Shown here piece after piece: positions 1-12,381 of a DNA stretch of 64,000 nucleotides. Under the pieces are notes generated by a model. The model was not told the DNA's origin and did not search any database. It worked only from the letters and a program-made list of their open reading frames with translations. Within the stretch, counting starts at the first letter, position 1. Every line of letters starts with the position of its first letter. The stretch is from Cokeromyces recurvatus (taxonomy: Eukaryota; Mucoromycota; Mucoromycetes; Mucorales; Mucoraceae). The stretch covers positions 441,501 through 505,500 of the forward strand of contig NW_026251406.1 of NCBI RefSeq assembly GCF_025118155.1. The letters are read 5' to 3'. The position numbers and the translations under genes are program-made.

Positions 1-315
1 AATTAAAGCAGACTGTGCAGCGTTTAAACATAGTCAGATCAAGGAAAGCTTAAAGCTGTTTAGGACCTCTAGGTTCACTTTAAAATAATGGCAGCTTATA
101 CAAAAGAAATAGTCAAAGACTGAACAAACTATTACTAGTTACACGTGTATATGTTTATATCAAATAAAAAAAAAATTATTGTTGGACACAATGAATATAA
201 ATGATAAAGAAAAAGTCACCACCATTTCTTGAAACGTATTATTCCTCTTTTTATTTATTTATTTATTTCTTTTTTTTTTCTTTACTCACCCCACCTTCTT
301 TTCTTTTCTAATAAT
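1..315. other. Upstream AT-rich region, no gene seen
   Basis: This is non-coding sequence 5' of the EI24-family gene. It ends in a T-rich and C/T-rich stretch (about 229-312) typical of the leader just before start codons in this genome. No other feature can be supported. Confidence 0.5.
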
Positions 316-1322
316 ATGGCACCACCTTATACATACCCAATTGCCGGCATTATTTATTTTGCAACTCATCCAGAAGTAATAACCATTTTTTTCTTCTTCT
401 TCTTCTTCTTCTTCTTTTTAACTGTTTAATGACTGATTCTTAATCCATTAGTTATGGGCTAAAGCACTTTGTCCATTTCTATTAACATTCATATTCGGTT
501 TAGCATCTCTTATTCTCTCATTTGTTTACCTTTTACCCTTACAAGCTAATGCCTTAATAGTTGCTAATTGTCCAGCTTGGCTTGCTTGGATAGTTTCTAT
601 TCTATTTGTCATATTAGAATCAGCCATACTAGATTTAATTTTCTTTGCTATCGTGCTTGCCTTTTATCAGGATATTTTGTTTGATGCGACATTAAAGGCA
701 AGAGGTCTAGATAGGATGTTTTTAAATAGAGTCCCCGTATCTGGTCTCAGACTGTTTTGTCGAGGTATTAGTTCTGGTTTGGCCTTATTATGGATTCTAG
801 TAGTGGCTCAAGTATTTGTATTAGTCATTACAGCTCCTTTACATCTGATACCCTTCATAGGCACCTTTATAGCTTGTTATATCAATGGTTGGGTAGCATG
901 GTAAAGTATTTATAACAAAAAAAAAAAAAAAAAACTCGATCACTTTTCTCACATAGTATACATATATTATATTATATATGGCTCCTTAAATTGCTTTAAT
1001 ATTTATTGGGGGTTTCCTCAGTTGGGGTCATCATATTCATTATGACCTTGAATTTAGAGGCTTTTCAGTGAGTGATTCAAGAAGATTCGCTTGGAAACAT
1101 AAAACTGAATATTGTCGTTTTGGTACAGTTGCCGTTGCACTAGAACTAATTCCTATTTTTAATTTATTGTTTATGTGGACAAACGTGGTGGGTGCTGCCT
1201 TATGGGTTGGAGATAAATATGAATCGAATGAAAGGGAAATTTCAAGACGTCATTCGTCTTCTGAAGCACTTATTTATCCACATGCTGATGGATACTATGG
1301 CGGAGTCACTGCAAATGCTTAA
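316..1322 (+). CDS. EI24-domain (RRT8/LDS-type) multispanning membrane protein
   Basis: Three exons (316-375, 452-900, 1022-1322) join in frame to about 269 residues. The protein opens with a short YPIAGIIYFATHPE segment and then has several long hydrophobic helices, including LWAKALCPFLLTFIFGLA and LALLWILVVAQVFVLVITA. Between them lies a polar loop, YQDILFDATLKARGLDR. The order 'YP..G..YF..HP.LW' followed by paired helices is that of fungal EI24/CysZ-like proteins related to yeast Rrt8 and Lds1/2. These yeast proteins are linked to lipid droplets and the outer spore wall. The C-terminal tail is hydrophilic (RREIS-like, Ser-rich). The start was chosen because it follows a pyrimidine-rich leader and exon 1 splices in phase. 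The substrate or partner cannot be read from the sequence. The family call is good; the exact role is unknown. Confidence 0.75.
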
Positions 1323-1608
1323 TTTAATGGCGCATGATGGCAGTCATTTTATTTATATACATATAATATAAAGAAAAGGAAAGGAGAGAGAGAAAGAACT
1401 ATAGTATATATAAGTTCTATTGCATTGTATCATGATAATATAAATGTATGTATGTGTGTGTAGGAAGGAAGGAAAGTGTAGATTGTTTTGATTAAATACT
1501 GCACAAAAAAAAAAAGGGAAGGAATGTTGTTTGTTAAGCAAAAATGTTATAATAATTTTGTTTTATTGTGCGAAAAAAAAAAAAAGAAAAGAGAGAGAAA
1601 AAAAAAGA

Positions 1609-4443
1609 TTAGGCTGAAGAGTCTTGTTTTGTTATTGTTTGTGATACAGCAGCCGTAGCAGCATTTGTGGCAGCTACTGCAGCAGTTGGGGCAATATTCT
1701 TTACTTCTTCATCTTCTTTAACTTCTCCTTCTTCATGTTCTTCGACCTCTCCTTCCTCAGGTTCTTCCTTTGAATCTTCTTTTTGTTTTTCTTCGATCAA
1801 AATTTCTTTTTTATCCTCATCATTTTTACCTTCTTCCTTTTGAATAACTTCTTTCGGTGCTGTTTCATGTTCGTCTTCCATATCCATTTTTTCTACATTA
1901 TTATCAGGTCTTGCCTTTTTATTTTCATCTTGCTCGTATTGTAATGCACGCTTCTGACCTAAATGAGGATTACCCATACTTAAAAGAGCATCTGCAGCAC
2001 TTTCATCATAATTCTCATCTACATGAGTCTGTCTAGTTGTAGTAGCTGGTTTAGGTGTCACTATCATCTTTTCTTGAATTTGCTTTTTTTCAATCATAGG
2101 TGATGAAGAATCTTCTTGTTTAAAATGGTCTGTTGTAGGAGGTAGACTATTGGTATTGGATCTATTCACAGGTGATGACATAGGATGATAATTGTTTGTC
2201 ACTTCTTCATGTTTCATACGATAATCTGTACGAGAGCGTGGTGAAGATGAATCAATTTCCATTGATCTTTGAGCAGGTGAACGTTGCTGCTGCTGCTGTT
2301 GTTGTTGTTGTTGTTGTTGTTGTTGCTCATAACGATAGCCTTCCATATGACCTGTACGAGGAGATAAACGATGATCATAAGGTTGTGGTTGTTGTTGAAC
2401 AGGAGGAGCAACCAATGGATGTGAAGTACGTGGTGATGGGCGTGGATTAGGTGAACGTGCTTCTTCGGTTGGTTTATAAGGTTGACGCATTGACATTGGA
2501 GGTAAATTATTATGTAATGGTTGTTGTTGTTGTTGTGGTTGTGGTTGCTGCTGTTGTTGTGAAGGATGATGATGTCTTTCATCATGAATAATTGGATTCA
2601 TTTGAGAACGTTCAGAGGGAGTAGGTGCACGACCTCCACCTCCAATATCAGGAATACGAACATCTTCACGATTATTATTTGAAGAATGAGAAGGATATTG
2701 AGAATAAGGACCAGGAGAACGACGACTGGAGTTCATGAGTGGAGGACCAGGCATAGGAAGATCTCTAGCAGGTCCAGTACTATTAGACTCATGCACATTC
2801 ATATTATGATTAACAGGTAATTGAGGAGTTGGAACTCGATCTTCATTAAGACGAGGTGGATTTCCACCGCCCATAGCAGTATGATAAGCAGACATACTGG
2901 ATGGAGGACCTGATGGTGCAGAGGATTGATTATAAGATGATTGCTGACCTGTTTGATATTGACTTGGATTACTGACATCTTGAGGAACAGGCGCAGTTAC
3001 TTGTGATGATTGAATATTCTGTGATTTTCTTAATAAATCAAGTCTTTGTTTAATATGAGGATTAGAAGGATCTAATTCTGCTGCTCTCTGATAGGCATCC
3101 AAAGCATCCTGTACTTGATTATTACATGATTCATAAAGTGTACCTAAATCATACCATACTTCACTAATATAAGGATTTAATCGAATAGCACGACTATATG
3201 CATCCAAAGCATCACGATATTGATTAATTTGGTAATAAAGTACACCAATAGAGCACCAAAAAGTAGGATTACGAGCATCTCGATATACTGCTTGTTGATA
3301 AGCTTCATAAGCTTTATTATAATTTTGTTCAGCCATATAACAACGACCTAAAAGATACCACGATTGAGCATCATTACTATCTGACTTGAGTGAACGAGTA
3401 AGATATTGAATAGCCAAAGCTTGATTACAGAAAGATGTATTTTGTTGATGATACAACCAACCTAATTGTTGAAGTACTTTAGCATGATCAGGATTTTCAG
3501 CCAATACACGTTCATAAGCTTCTTTTGCAAGTTCATACTATATAAAATAGTTTTAATTCTACTTTGTGCCTAAAATAAAATAAAATCCATATTATACATA
3601 CCTCTTTCTGTTGTTCATAGACATGACCTGTTTGAAACCAAATATCAGATTCAGTTAAAGGTCTTGGAGGATTATGAAGAATATAACGGAAACACTAAGG
3701 AAAAAAAAAACTAGATTATTATATGTATACTTTCTATATCACGTTATTCTATATACCTGAAGGGAAAGATCAAATTTTTGTTGTTGCTTGTATATAATAC
3801 CAAGTCTAAAATAGATTTCATTTGCCTTTTCAAATTTTGGATCCATCTTCATTACAGCTGAAAAGGCTTCTTCTGCATGTTCCAAAGATCCATAACGATC
3901 ATAAAGGATACCAATACCATACCAAAGTTTAGGATCCTAATAATTAAATTAATACTACTGCTACTACTAATAATAAAAAGTTGTCAAAATTAAGCATAGT
4001 ATATCTCTCTACCTTTGGGTTTGGAAGATGGTATAAAGCTTGCTGATATGCTTGATAGGCTTCCTGAAGATTATCCATCATTAAATAACAGTGACCAAGA
4101 GCAGCCCAAGTTTCACCATTATTTTCTTGAATAGCCAAAATTCTTTTAAAATATTCAACTGCTCTTCCAAATTGTTCACGACCTCTACATAAAGACGCGA
4201 TCTGGGATAAGGCAACTACAGAATATGGATTATGTCTCAAAGCTGATTCATAACAATTCATGGCTTTATCATAATCAGTCATCATTTCTGCTAAGTTACC
4301 TATTAAATAAATGCAAGTTTAAAAAAAAAATGTCCAACTTTATTTTTGGTATCATTTATACCCATTGTTAACCAAGTTTGTTCATTGACTTGAGCTAACT
4401 TTTGTGCAGCAGTAACTTGTTGTTGTGGTACAGTTGCTGCCAT
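1609..4443 (-). CDS. CYC8: General transcriptional corepressor Cyc8/Ssn6, TPR protein
   Basis: Five exons on the minus strand (4362-4443, 4013-4299, 3757-3936, 3602-3694, 1609-3537) give about 856 residues. Residues from about 20 to 390 are a run of roughly ten tetratricopeptide repeats, with units such as ETWAALGHCYLMMDNLQEA and SEVWYDLGTLYESCNNQ. The rest is low complexity: Pro/Ser/Gln-rich with a 14-16 residue glutamine run coded by CAA/CAG, then a Glu/Lys-rich acidic tail. TPRs followed by a Gln-rich tail are diagnostic for Cyc8/Ssn6. That protein pairs with Tup1 to repress transcription through DNA-bound factors. The N-terminus starts MAATVPQQQ and enters the first TPR after about 20 residues, as in family members. 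The CAA/CAG tract at about 2284-2328 is likely length-variable. Confidence 0.92.
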
Positions 4444-5117
4444 CTTTTCTATACAAAATAAAGGAGAACAAGAAAGAAATAATAAATAGGAGTTAATTTA
4501 TATTAAATAATATATACATTTATATACAAAAGAAAAAAAAAAGAAAGATTATTTAAATTTGAGCCATCTTTTTTTTATATATATGTATTTATGTGTAATT
4601 ATAATCATGAAAACGCGACACTAGTTTACCTCTTTTCCTTTTTGATGTTTATTTTCTTTTCAATTCAAATATATGTATATAAAAAAAAAGAAGTATTGAA
4701 TTTGTTTTGCTTTTTTTTTTTTTCTCTTTAAAAGATGGAATTTATATATTTAAATTGAATAAAATAAAAAATAAAATAAAAACTTTTTGTCTAGTTTTCC
4801 TTTAACCGAAATTAAAAAAAAAAAAAAAAATAGAAGAAACAACATGGCGGTCCCGTGTATAAAAGAAAAAAATTGAGTTTTAATTTTAATTCAATTTGAT
4901 TTTTTGAAACAAAGTTACGCGTAAGTGATTCATGAAGAAGACTCCTAAATTGTATTCCCAATCAAAAATTAGTATAACAAAAGATGCAGTTAAGATATAA
5001 TATAGCCAATGAACGATACTAATCTAATGTTATATCAAATTTTGTATCATCAATAATAACACACATTAAGAAAACTAGTTTTATATTATTTAGTCAATGA
5101 CAATATACAGTGTTTAT
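4444..5117. promoter_or_regulatory. Intergenic region, CYC8 promoter and leader
   Basis: About 670 bp lie between two genes on the same (minus) strand. The region holds the promoter of the corepressor gene and the 3' end of the Rpb6 gene. Poly-A and poly-T runs dominate (for example near 4814-4830). No defined binding site could be identified. Confidence 0.4.
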
Positions 5118-5728
<611 letters not shown>

Positions 5729-6329
5729 TATAAATGAGGTATATGTTTATAAGTAAGAAAGTATGCTAATGAACTTATTGTTCACAGTTGTGTATTTTTT
5801 TTTTAAACAAATAAAAAAAAAAATAAAATAAAAAAAATAAAATAAAAATAAATGCTGTTACCATACAAGTCACGCCGGAGTTTAATTATATAAACAAATA
5901 ATAGATAACTAAAAATGCATTGTATATTTCTAACATAGAATAGATCACATAATAGCCATAAGTTGTTAGAAGATATAATGATTATTTATTTATTTAATAG
6001 TCATAGTGGTTAAAAGATAGAACTGTTATTTATTTATTTATTTTTATTAAACCAAAAAGATAAAAATATATAAATAAAATAAAGTACGTATAAAAGAATA
6101 AGGCTAAGCAGGTCTTTTTTTTTTTTGAGTGATAATAGCTGTCATGTTACCTGAAAATAAATACACAAGCCTCATTTTCGATAATTATAAAGTTTGAGAC
6201 AAGGCAAGATTTTTATATGAATAGCCTATATTTATACATGATGCATTCGTTCCGCGGTATTATAAAAGTACAACATCCATTCATGTTTATTATTATAATA
6301 AAGATTATTATTATATCATAAAATACTAT
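5729..6329. other. Intergenic region between two minus-strand genes
   Basis: AT-rich sequence with repeated ATTT/TTTA units near 5986-6050 and A-rich runs near 5815-5850. It carries the Rpb6 promoter on its left and the 3' flank of the small His-rich gene on its right. No coding sequence or RNA gene seen. Confidence 0.4.
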
Positions 6330-6569
6330 TTAAGCACCTGTATTAGTAGGATCTTCACTAGGAACGGGACCTAAACGTCTAGCAGTAGGGTCATCAAAAC
6401 CATAAAGAGTATCAGGCTTATTAGAAGATCTCATAACATCGTTAGCAAATCCTTTAGGAAGATTCGAAGTATCGGTATGATGATGATGATGATGCTTTTT
6501 TTCTTCTTTTGGAGTAGATTCAGTCTTTGTATCTTTATGATGGTGCTTAAAGATGTTAGAGAACTGCAT
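6330..6569 (-). CDS. Small His-rich hypothetical protein
   Basis: A single 79-codon open frame starting MQFSNIFKHHHKDTK. A run of six histidines follows (KEEKKHHHHHH), then a more ordinary C-terminal part with FANDVMRSSNKPDTLYGFDD and TARRLGPVPSEDPTNTGA. It has no signal peptide or membrane segment. The family is not recognised. The C-terminal half has balanced composition and does not look like random AT-rich sequence, which supports a real gene. The short poly-A/T-rich leader and the intergenic position on both sides fit as well. An extra upstream exon cannot be excluded. Histidine runs could bind metal, but nothing in the sequence proves this. Confidence 0.5.
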   Translation of the reverse strand: MQFSNIFKHHHKDTKTESTPKEEKKHHHHHHTDTSNLPKGFANDVMRSSNKPDTLYGFDDPTARRLGPVPSEDPTNTGA

Positions 6570-6764
6570 AATAACAACAATAAGAAAAGGTGAAAGAGTG
6601 AAATAAAAAAAAAAAAAAAAAAAGATGAAATTATCTGTTTATAAATGTTTCATTTATTTATTTTTTTTTTTACTCGGGATTTGAACTTGACAAAGCTGCT
6701 GCCATACAAACATTTACCTGGTTAACTTTTGTTTTTTTTTTCTTTTTTTTTTCCCTCTACCAAA

Positions 6765-8411
6765 ATGTCTGTCACACACCGCCTCCCTACGCTTCAAAAT
6801 GTTCAAAAAGTGTTGAAAAATTTTGATGCTCAAAAGGGTCTTATTTATTTGAATGGCCAAGTACTTGTTGAAAGAGATGATACAGATGTTGAATTGCCTT
6901 TTCGTCAAGAATCCAACTTCTTTTATGTCACTGGTATATACGATATATATACATATTCATATATATTTATTTTATTTTATTTTTTTTTTTTAACAAATTA
7001 TGTTGTAGGTGTTGCTGAGCCCGATTTCCATGTTACTATTGACATTGAAACAAAACATGTCCGTTTATTTGCTCCCAATGTCAATCCTGAACTTGTAATG
7101 TGGATGGGCATGCCCGATTCACTTGAAGAACTCAAGGCAAAATACGATGTTGATGAAGTTGTTTATGTTGATCAATTAGCTCAACATTTACTTTCTGCTT
7201 CTATTGTTTATACATTACCTATTACAAAGACAGATAAACTTGATTCTGAAATTAAGCTTTGTAGTTCTGAAGAAAGTAAAAAATTACATACTGCTTTTGC
7301 TGAAGCTCGTGCTATCAAATCTGATTGGGAGATTGAGATTATTCGTAAAGCTAATGAAATCTCTTCTAATGCTCACGTGAAAGTAAGTATGTATGTATGA
7401 TCATCTAACACACCTTTATTTACTCCTCTTCTTTCTTCTTATTATAATAGTTGATGAAAGCATCTCAAGAAGGCGCTAGTGAAACTCAATTACATGCTTT
7501 GTTCTTGTATGAATGTCATCGTTATGGTGCTCTTTTCCAAGCCTATTATCCTATTGTGGGTGTCGGTAAAAATGCTGCTACACTTCATTATAACAAAAAT
7601 AATGCTCCATTCAAGCAAGCATCTGATATTGTTCTTGTTGATGCTGGTTGTGAAGTAAGCTGCTATGCTTCTGATATTACTCGATGTTTCCCTGTAGGTG
7701 GTAAATTTACTCCTGAAGCTCGTACTATTTATACTATTGTCCTTGACATGCAAAAGGTAAATTTTGTCAAGCCCTTTTTTTTTCCTTTTTTTTTTCCTTT
7801 TTTTTTTTCCTTTTTTTTTTTCCTTTTTTTTTTAACTTGATTATAAATAGGCTTGTCTCAATGCTTGTAAAGCAGGTGTTGCTTGGGAAGAAATTCATAA
7901 CATTGCTACTAAAGTTGCTTGTGATGGACTTTTGGAGTGCGGTATTCTTGTTGGTGATAAAGAAGAAATCTTGGCTAATCATGTAGTTGCCGCCTTTTTC
8001 CCTCATGGCAGTAAGTAACTAATATGCACCCATCTTTTCTTTTTTTCTTAATTTATATTCTTAGTTGGTCATATGCTTGGTCTTGACGTTCATGATCTTG
8101 GTGGCTATCCAGAAGGTACTGAACGTATTGATGCTCCTGGTATTCGTAATTTGCGTATGCGTCGTAACCTTCAATCTGGCTTTGTTGTCACTGTCGAACC
8201 TGGTGTTTATTTCTGTGATTTCTTGATTGATCCTGTCTTGAATGATCCTAAAACAGGTAAATACATCAATAAGGATGTATTAAACAAATACAAACCTGTT
8301 GGTGGTGTTCGTATTGAAGACAATATTGTCATCACTCAAGATGGTTATCACAATTTGACAACTGTTCCAAAGGAGATTGAAGAAATTGAAGCCTTGATGG
8401 CTACTAAATAG
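6765..8411 (+). CDS. Xaa-Pro dipeptidase (prolidase), M24B metallopeptidase
   Basis: Five exons (6765-6933, 7009-7382, 7451-7756, 7851-8010, 8065-8411) give about 451 residues. The N-terminal domain has LPFRQESNFFYVTG and the creatinase-like fold. The C-terminal pita-bread domain carries all five metal ligands: Asp in VLVDAGCE, Asp in YASDITRCFP, His in PHGIGHMLGLDVHD, Glu in TVEPGVYF and Glu in GVRIEDN. The enzyme releases C-terminal proline or hydroxyproline from dipeptides in the cytosol and normally uses two Mn(II) ions. The length is close to fungal and animal prolidases. Translation starts at MSVTHRLPTLQN; the upstream in-frame ATG at 6729 lies in the pyrimidine-rich leader and is less likely. 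Intron 3 contains a T9CC minisatellite. Confidence 0.93.
7773..7833. repeat. (T8-11)CC minisatellite in prolidase intron
   Basis: Four to five units of a poly-T run followed by CC fill most of the third prolidase intron, just upstream of the acceptor. The repeat may act as an oversized polypyrimidine tract. Confidence 0.8.
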
Positions 8412-8523
8412 ATAGATTTTTTTTTTATTAGTTCATAAAATAGAATAGAATTTTTTCTTTTTTTTTTTAAAAAAAAAAAATCATAAAATTGTTTTTATTT
8501 TCTTTGTTTCATTATATATAACA

Positions 8524-10109
8524 ATGTCGATTATACCGTATAAACGAAAATTGACATTATTAAAAAATTCATTAAACGATTCTGAAGAAGTTACTAATCA
8601 ATTACTAAATACATCATTGTAATCTTCATGCATGAATATATATTTATATATATATACATATAGACTACATTAAACTCATCATGTTATTTATAGAGGAGGA
8701 AAATATATAAAATTATCCAAAGACTATGCAGCCAAAGTAAGAGGCACGGGGACTAGATATTATCGAAAAAATGAATGGGATGGCAAGACGATTTCAAGAT
8801 CGGATGCACGAAAAGTCAATATGAAAGATGATATTGAGGACCATTTTCACAACTCACAACTCGAGAAGGATTCTCTTGAGAATGTATTAGAAACATTTAT
8901 ACACAATTTTTTAACTTCAAAAATAAAAAGAACAACTATTCAAAAGAATGTAGAAAAAGAAGAAACAAGAGATGATGAAAAGACGGATCAAGAAGCCACT
9001 GATGATGATGAATCGACAAAGGAAAAAGAACAAATAAAAGACGAAACAGATGATGAGGAGCTAGAAAATCGAATTGATTTTACAAAAAATTCTTGTTTAT
9101 GTTTTATAGATCGTATATTATGTAATATGACCAATGCATACAAACCAATTCAATCAGAGCTTGAAGAAGGTTGCGAAACGATACTTGATTTAAATATTAA
9201 TTCATCCACTGATGATTCTGAGAATGATTCAAATGAGGAGAATTTAGAAAATGAAGATGATTCCGAGAATAAGAATGTTGCAGAAAATGATGATAGTTCT
9301 GAGAAGGATTCAGTTGAGAAGGATAATTCGAAAAATGAAGATGAATCTGAAACTGAGGAGAATGCTTCAGAAAATGAAGATGAACATGAGAGTGATTCAG
9401 ATGAGGAAGACTATTTAGAAAATGAAGATGATTATGAGAATGATTCAGTTGAGGAGGGTAATTTAGAAAATGAAGATGAATATGAGAATGATTCAGATGA
9501 GGAAGAATATTCAGAAAATGAAAAAGATCCTGAAAGTAAGAATACTGCAGAAAATAATGGCTCAAAGAAACATAAAGGTGCAATAGATTGGGAATTTATG
9601 TTAACCCATCTAGCTCTAGCAAAACTACCTACAGTGTAAATATGTATATGTATGTGTATATAATATAATGACTCATAAATCAATAGTGTTATAGAGCGAG
9701 TAAAAAGGCATATGATTTCTGTTACAGGGAGAACCACACCAGGTAGTATAAATATAAAAATGAAATGAAATTACTAACGTGTATACAAAGTAATTGACAC
9801 TTTAATGCAGACTCATGGGAATACTGATCTAACACTCTCTAAAATTGAACGTAAGTTATTTCTTTAATGATTATTTATTCATCTATTTATTTATACTGTA
9901 TCATAGATGAAATGAAAGAGTTTATAAGTAATGTGACGAATTCAAATGGATCCTTTGAAGAGAGACCAGAAGATCAGGCATTTACCAAAGATATGAAATG
10001 GTTTATAGATTTAACTCAACAAGATTGTGATACCCAAAATGAAGAAGTAGACAAGATTCATTTGAAATTTACTAATCAAGTATTAAATTCTAAATCTGTC
10101 TTTTTCTAA
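8524..10109 (+). CDS. Acidic Glu/Asn/Asp-repeat protein of unknown function
   Basis: Exon 1 (8524-8618) and exon 2 (from 8694) join in phase. The protein starts MSIIPYKRKLTLLKNSLND and has a basic conserved-looking stretch, YIKLSKDYAAKVRGTGTR. The middle is very acidic, with imperfect 16-residue repeats of the type YENDSVEEGNLENEDE at about 9380-9530. Two ends are possible. Reading straight through, the frame stops at 9639 (346 residues). Alternatively, donor 9634, a 15-bp micro-exon (9728-9742), 9811-9850 and 9907-10109 join in phase to give 430 residues ending LNSKSVFF. The second model is given here because the downstream frame (KDMKWFIDLTQQDCD) looks coding. It has no membrane segment or signal peptide, and no family is recognised. 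The micro-exon is the weakest point. Confidence 0.5.
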
Positions 10110-10383
10110 ATAATGATGATGTGTTCATTGCTTACAATAAAATATGAATAGATCGAACATATTTTTTATTCACGAAATCAATGAAATTTATTGGCCCTCA
10201 TTTTTTTTTGTCTTAATCCTTTTTTGTAAACGATAAACAGGCCCCGCCTGGTTTAATCTTTTTTTTTTCCTATCATTAAAAGCTACTCTTTTCTTTTTTC
10301 TTTTTTTGTCCTAACTATACTAATCTTATACATATACACATATTCATTATTTTAAATCTATATATACACATACAAGCACATAA

Positions 10384-11005
10384 ATGGTAAATTGGATATA
10401 CTATGATCAAGATGGTTGACTTATTTATTTTTTAAAAATAGTCTGCTAGAATTATTGCACAAATTGTTGTCTCATTAGGTTCTGTTGTGACCAGAGCATT
10501 CGTTGCAGCCTATAAACAAGCCGCAGCAAGTAAGTTATAACGGATTATATAATTTGAATCATAAAATTTATACATGAATGTAGATGCTGCAAAGAATGGA
10601 GGAGCAGCAGCAGCAGCAGCAGGTTCTAGTGGAAGGACCGGTACTAAAGAAGCTGTCTTGGATGCCTTAACTCGTAAAACAGGAATGTCAATAGAGGAGG
10701 CTTGTCAAATATTAAATGTGACAAAAGATGCAGATATTCAAAAACTAACAAAGGTATATATATATATATATATATATGAAATGTGTGTATAGATATAATC
10801 TAATGTTTGTAATTAGAATTATGACCATTTATTTTCTGCTAATGATCCAGCAAAAGGAGGTTCATTTTATATTCAATCAAAAGTAGTAAGAGCTAAAGAG
10901 AGAATTGATATGGAATTAAAGGCAAAAGCAACCGAAGAAGCGGCGGCAGCGGCAACCAAAGCAGCTGAAAATACAACTCATCCACCACCACCACCTTCTT
11001 CTTAG
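10384..11005 (+). CDS. PAM16: Mitochondrial import motor subunit Tim16/Pam16
   Basis: Four exons (10384-10386, 10442-10529, 10584-10753, 10817-11005) give 149 residues. Exon 1 is only the ATG codon, spliced to [20 protein letters not shown], the conserved N-terminal membrane-associating segment of Tim16. The J-like domain follows: [19 protein letters not shown], then [19 protein letters not shown] and [12 protein letters not shown]. The HPD tripeptide of true J-proteins is absent, as expected. Tim16 holds and restrains the J-protein Tim14/Pam18 at the TIM23 channel and so controls mtHsp70. Poly-Ala (residues about 35-42), an Ala-rich stretch and a Pro-rich C-terminus are local expansions. Confidence 0.93.
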
Positions 11006-11080
11006 ATTTAATATAGAATATTTAGATTTATAAGTATGTGTATTTTTAAATAAAAGCAAAGGAAAAAAAAAAGTCATTTA

Positions 11081-12184
11081 TTATGCTCTACAAGATCCAA
11101 AAGCTATGTAATCATTGTTAAGAAAGAAGAAGGATATTTATATTGTATGTTATTTTTACTTACCAGGGAATCCACATACAGAGCCAGCAATGAAATAAGC
11201 GATTAACTAAGAGATATAAATGGAATTAGAAAAAAAAAAGTGTTTACTAATAAACGTTTGTTTACTTTACAAAGCAAACTAAGCAAATCATAGTTATAAT
11301 TTTTGTATTTTTCCACCACATAGCACGCTATTGTTGACATGTGTCAGCTTGTTATTTATATTATATAAATGTTTATATAAGCATTTACCTTTAAATGTGT
11401 ACTTCTTTTTTTAAAAGCAAATGCTTGTTGATTTAAATTATCAGTTTTATCTACTAATAATTCAATACGTTCACCTCTTTCTAATACTCTCTCTAAACAT
11501 AGTACTATTAATTTTTTTTTGTGCTTATATTTATTATGATGTCATTACCAATATTATGAACCATAACATCCTTTACTTGTTCAATTTCACCATGAACTTG
11601 TTTTAAACGATCAGCGTTAGGATTTGTAGAAAAGTAATCCTTTATGAATATATATATGATGATTAATACAAGTAACGTCTACATGGATAGTAAGAAGAAG
11701 TATTACCATTTGTTTTTCAATCACACGAGAGAATTCATTCAGGCCAAAAGGAGGTGAGTCGAGTGCTCTCTTTCGTCCATAAGTTGACAAAAATTTATTT
11801 TTCAAGTCTTGAAGAAAGATAAAAGGGATACGACGACCAAACGAATCATCTGCCATACACATATATGTGATACCGTCTTCACAAATATAATGAAACAAAT
11901 ATCTATATGACACATAAATAGAAATTGTTGATAAATTATGTATATAAATACAACATTTTTTTTTATTTTATTATTACCTATCATAGGCGTAAGTAAGTTT
12001 AGAATTATTAGGTGGAATCTTTTCAAGAATAGCTTGAGTAACTACAGAAAGAAAATTAAGCCTTCATACATATAAATGTATAACATTATTCATTCAGTTT
12101 ACTTGTTGCGAAATTGCCACTACTATTTGTATGTTCGGCTAAAATGGTTGAACCACGAGCAATTAAACCATAAATAAGAGACAT
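11081..12184 (-). CDS. Longin-type R-SNARE, VAMP7-like
   Basis: Eight short exons (12103-12184, 11978-12041, 11707-11902, 11549-11639, 11389-11492, 11271-11327, 11164-11206, 11081-11103) join in frame to 219 residues, the usual VAMP7 length. The N-terminal longin domain begins MSLIYGLIARGSTILAEHT and includes YLFHYICEDGITYMCMADD. The R-SNARE helix contains IERVLERGERIELLVDKTD, with the zero-layer arginine. A single C-terminal membrane anchor follows (ITMICLVCFLIAYFIAG). Such SNAREs act in endosome and vacuole fusion. The short luminal tail after the anchor ends in a last exon of only 23 bp and is the least certain part. Confidence 0.9.
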
Positions 12185-12381
12185 GGTAGATACTAAAAAA
12201 TTTGAAATTAACTATAATAAAACTTGAATTGCAAAGAAAACAAAAACAAAAAAAAAAAAAAAAAGGGAAAACAACGTGATTGTATTTTTTTTTTTTTTTT
12301 TTTTTTTTTATTTCTAATAATGCAGACGTCGCTCAATGACTTTTTTTTTTTCTTTCTTTCTTTCGGGAAGGAAATTTTATT

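Noticed and set aside
2196..2450. Open frame opposite the Cyc8 gene
   Set aside because: It is a shadow of the CAA/CAG repeats, giving a poly-Val run. No independent support.
9197..9583. Long minus-strand frame opposite the acidic repeat gene
   Set aside because: It is produced by the repeat (His/Leu-rich mirror of Glu/Asn codons); the plus strand has the spliced start and better composition.
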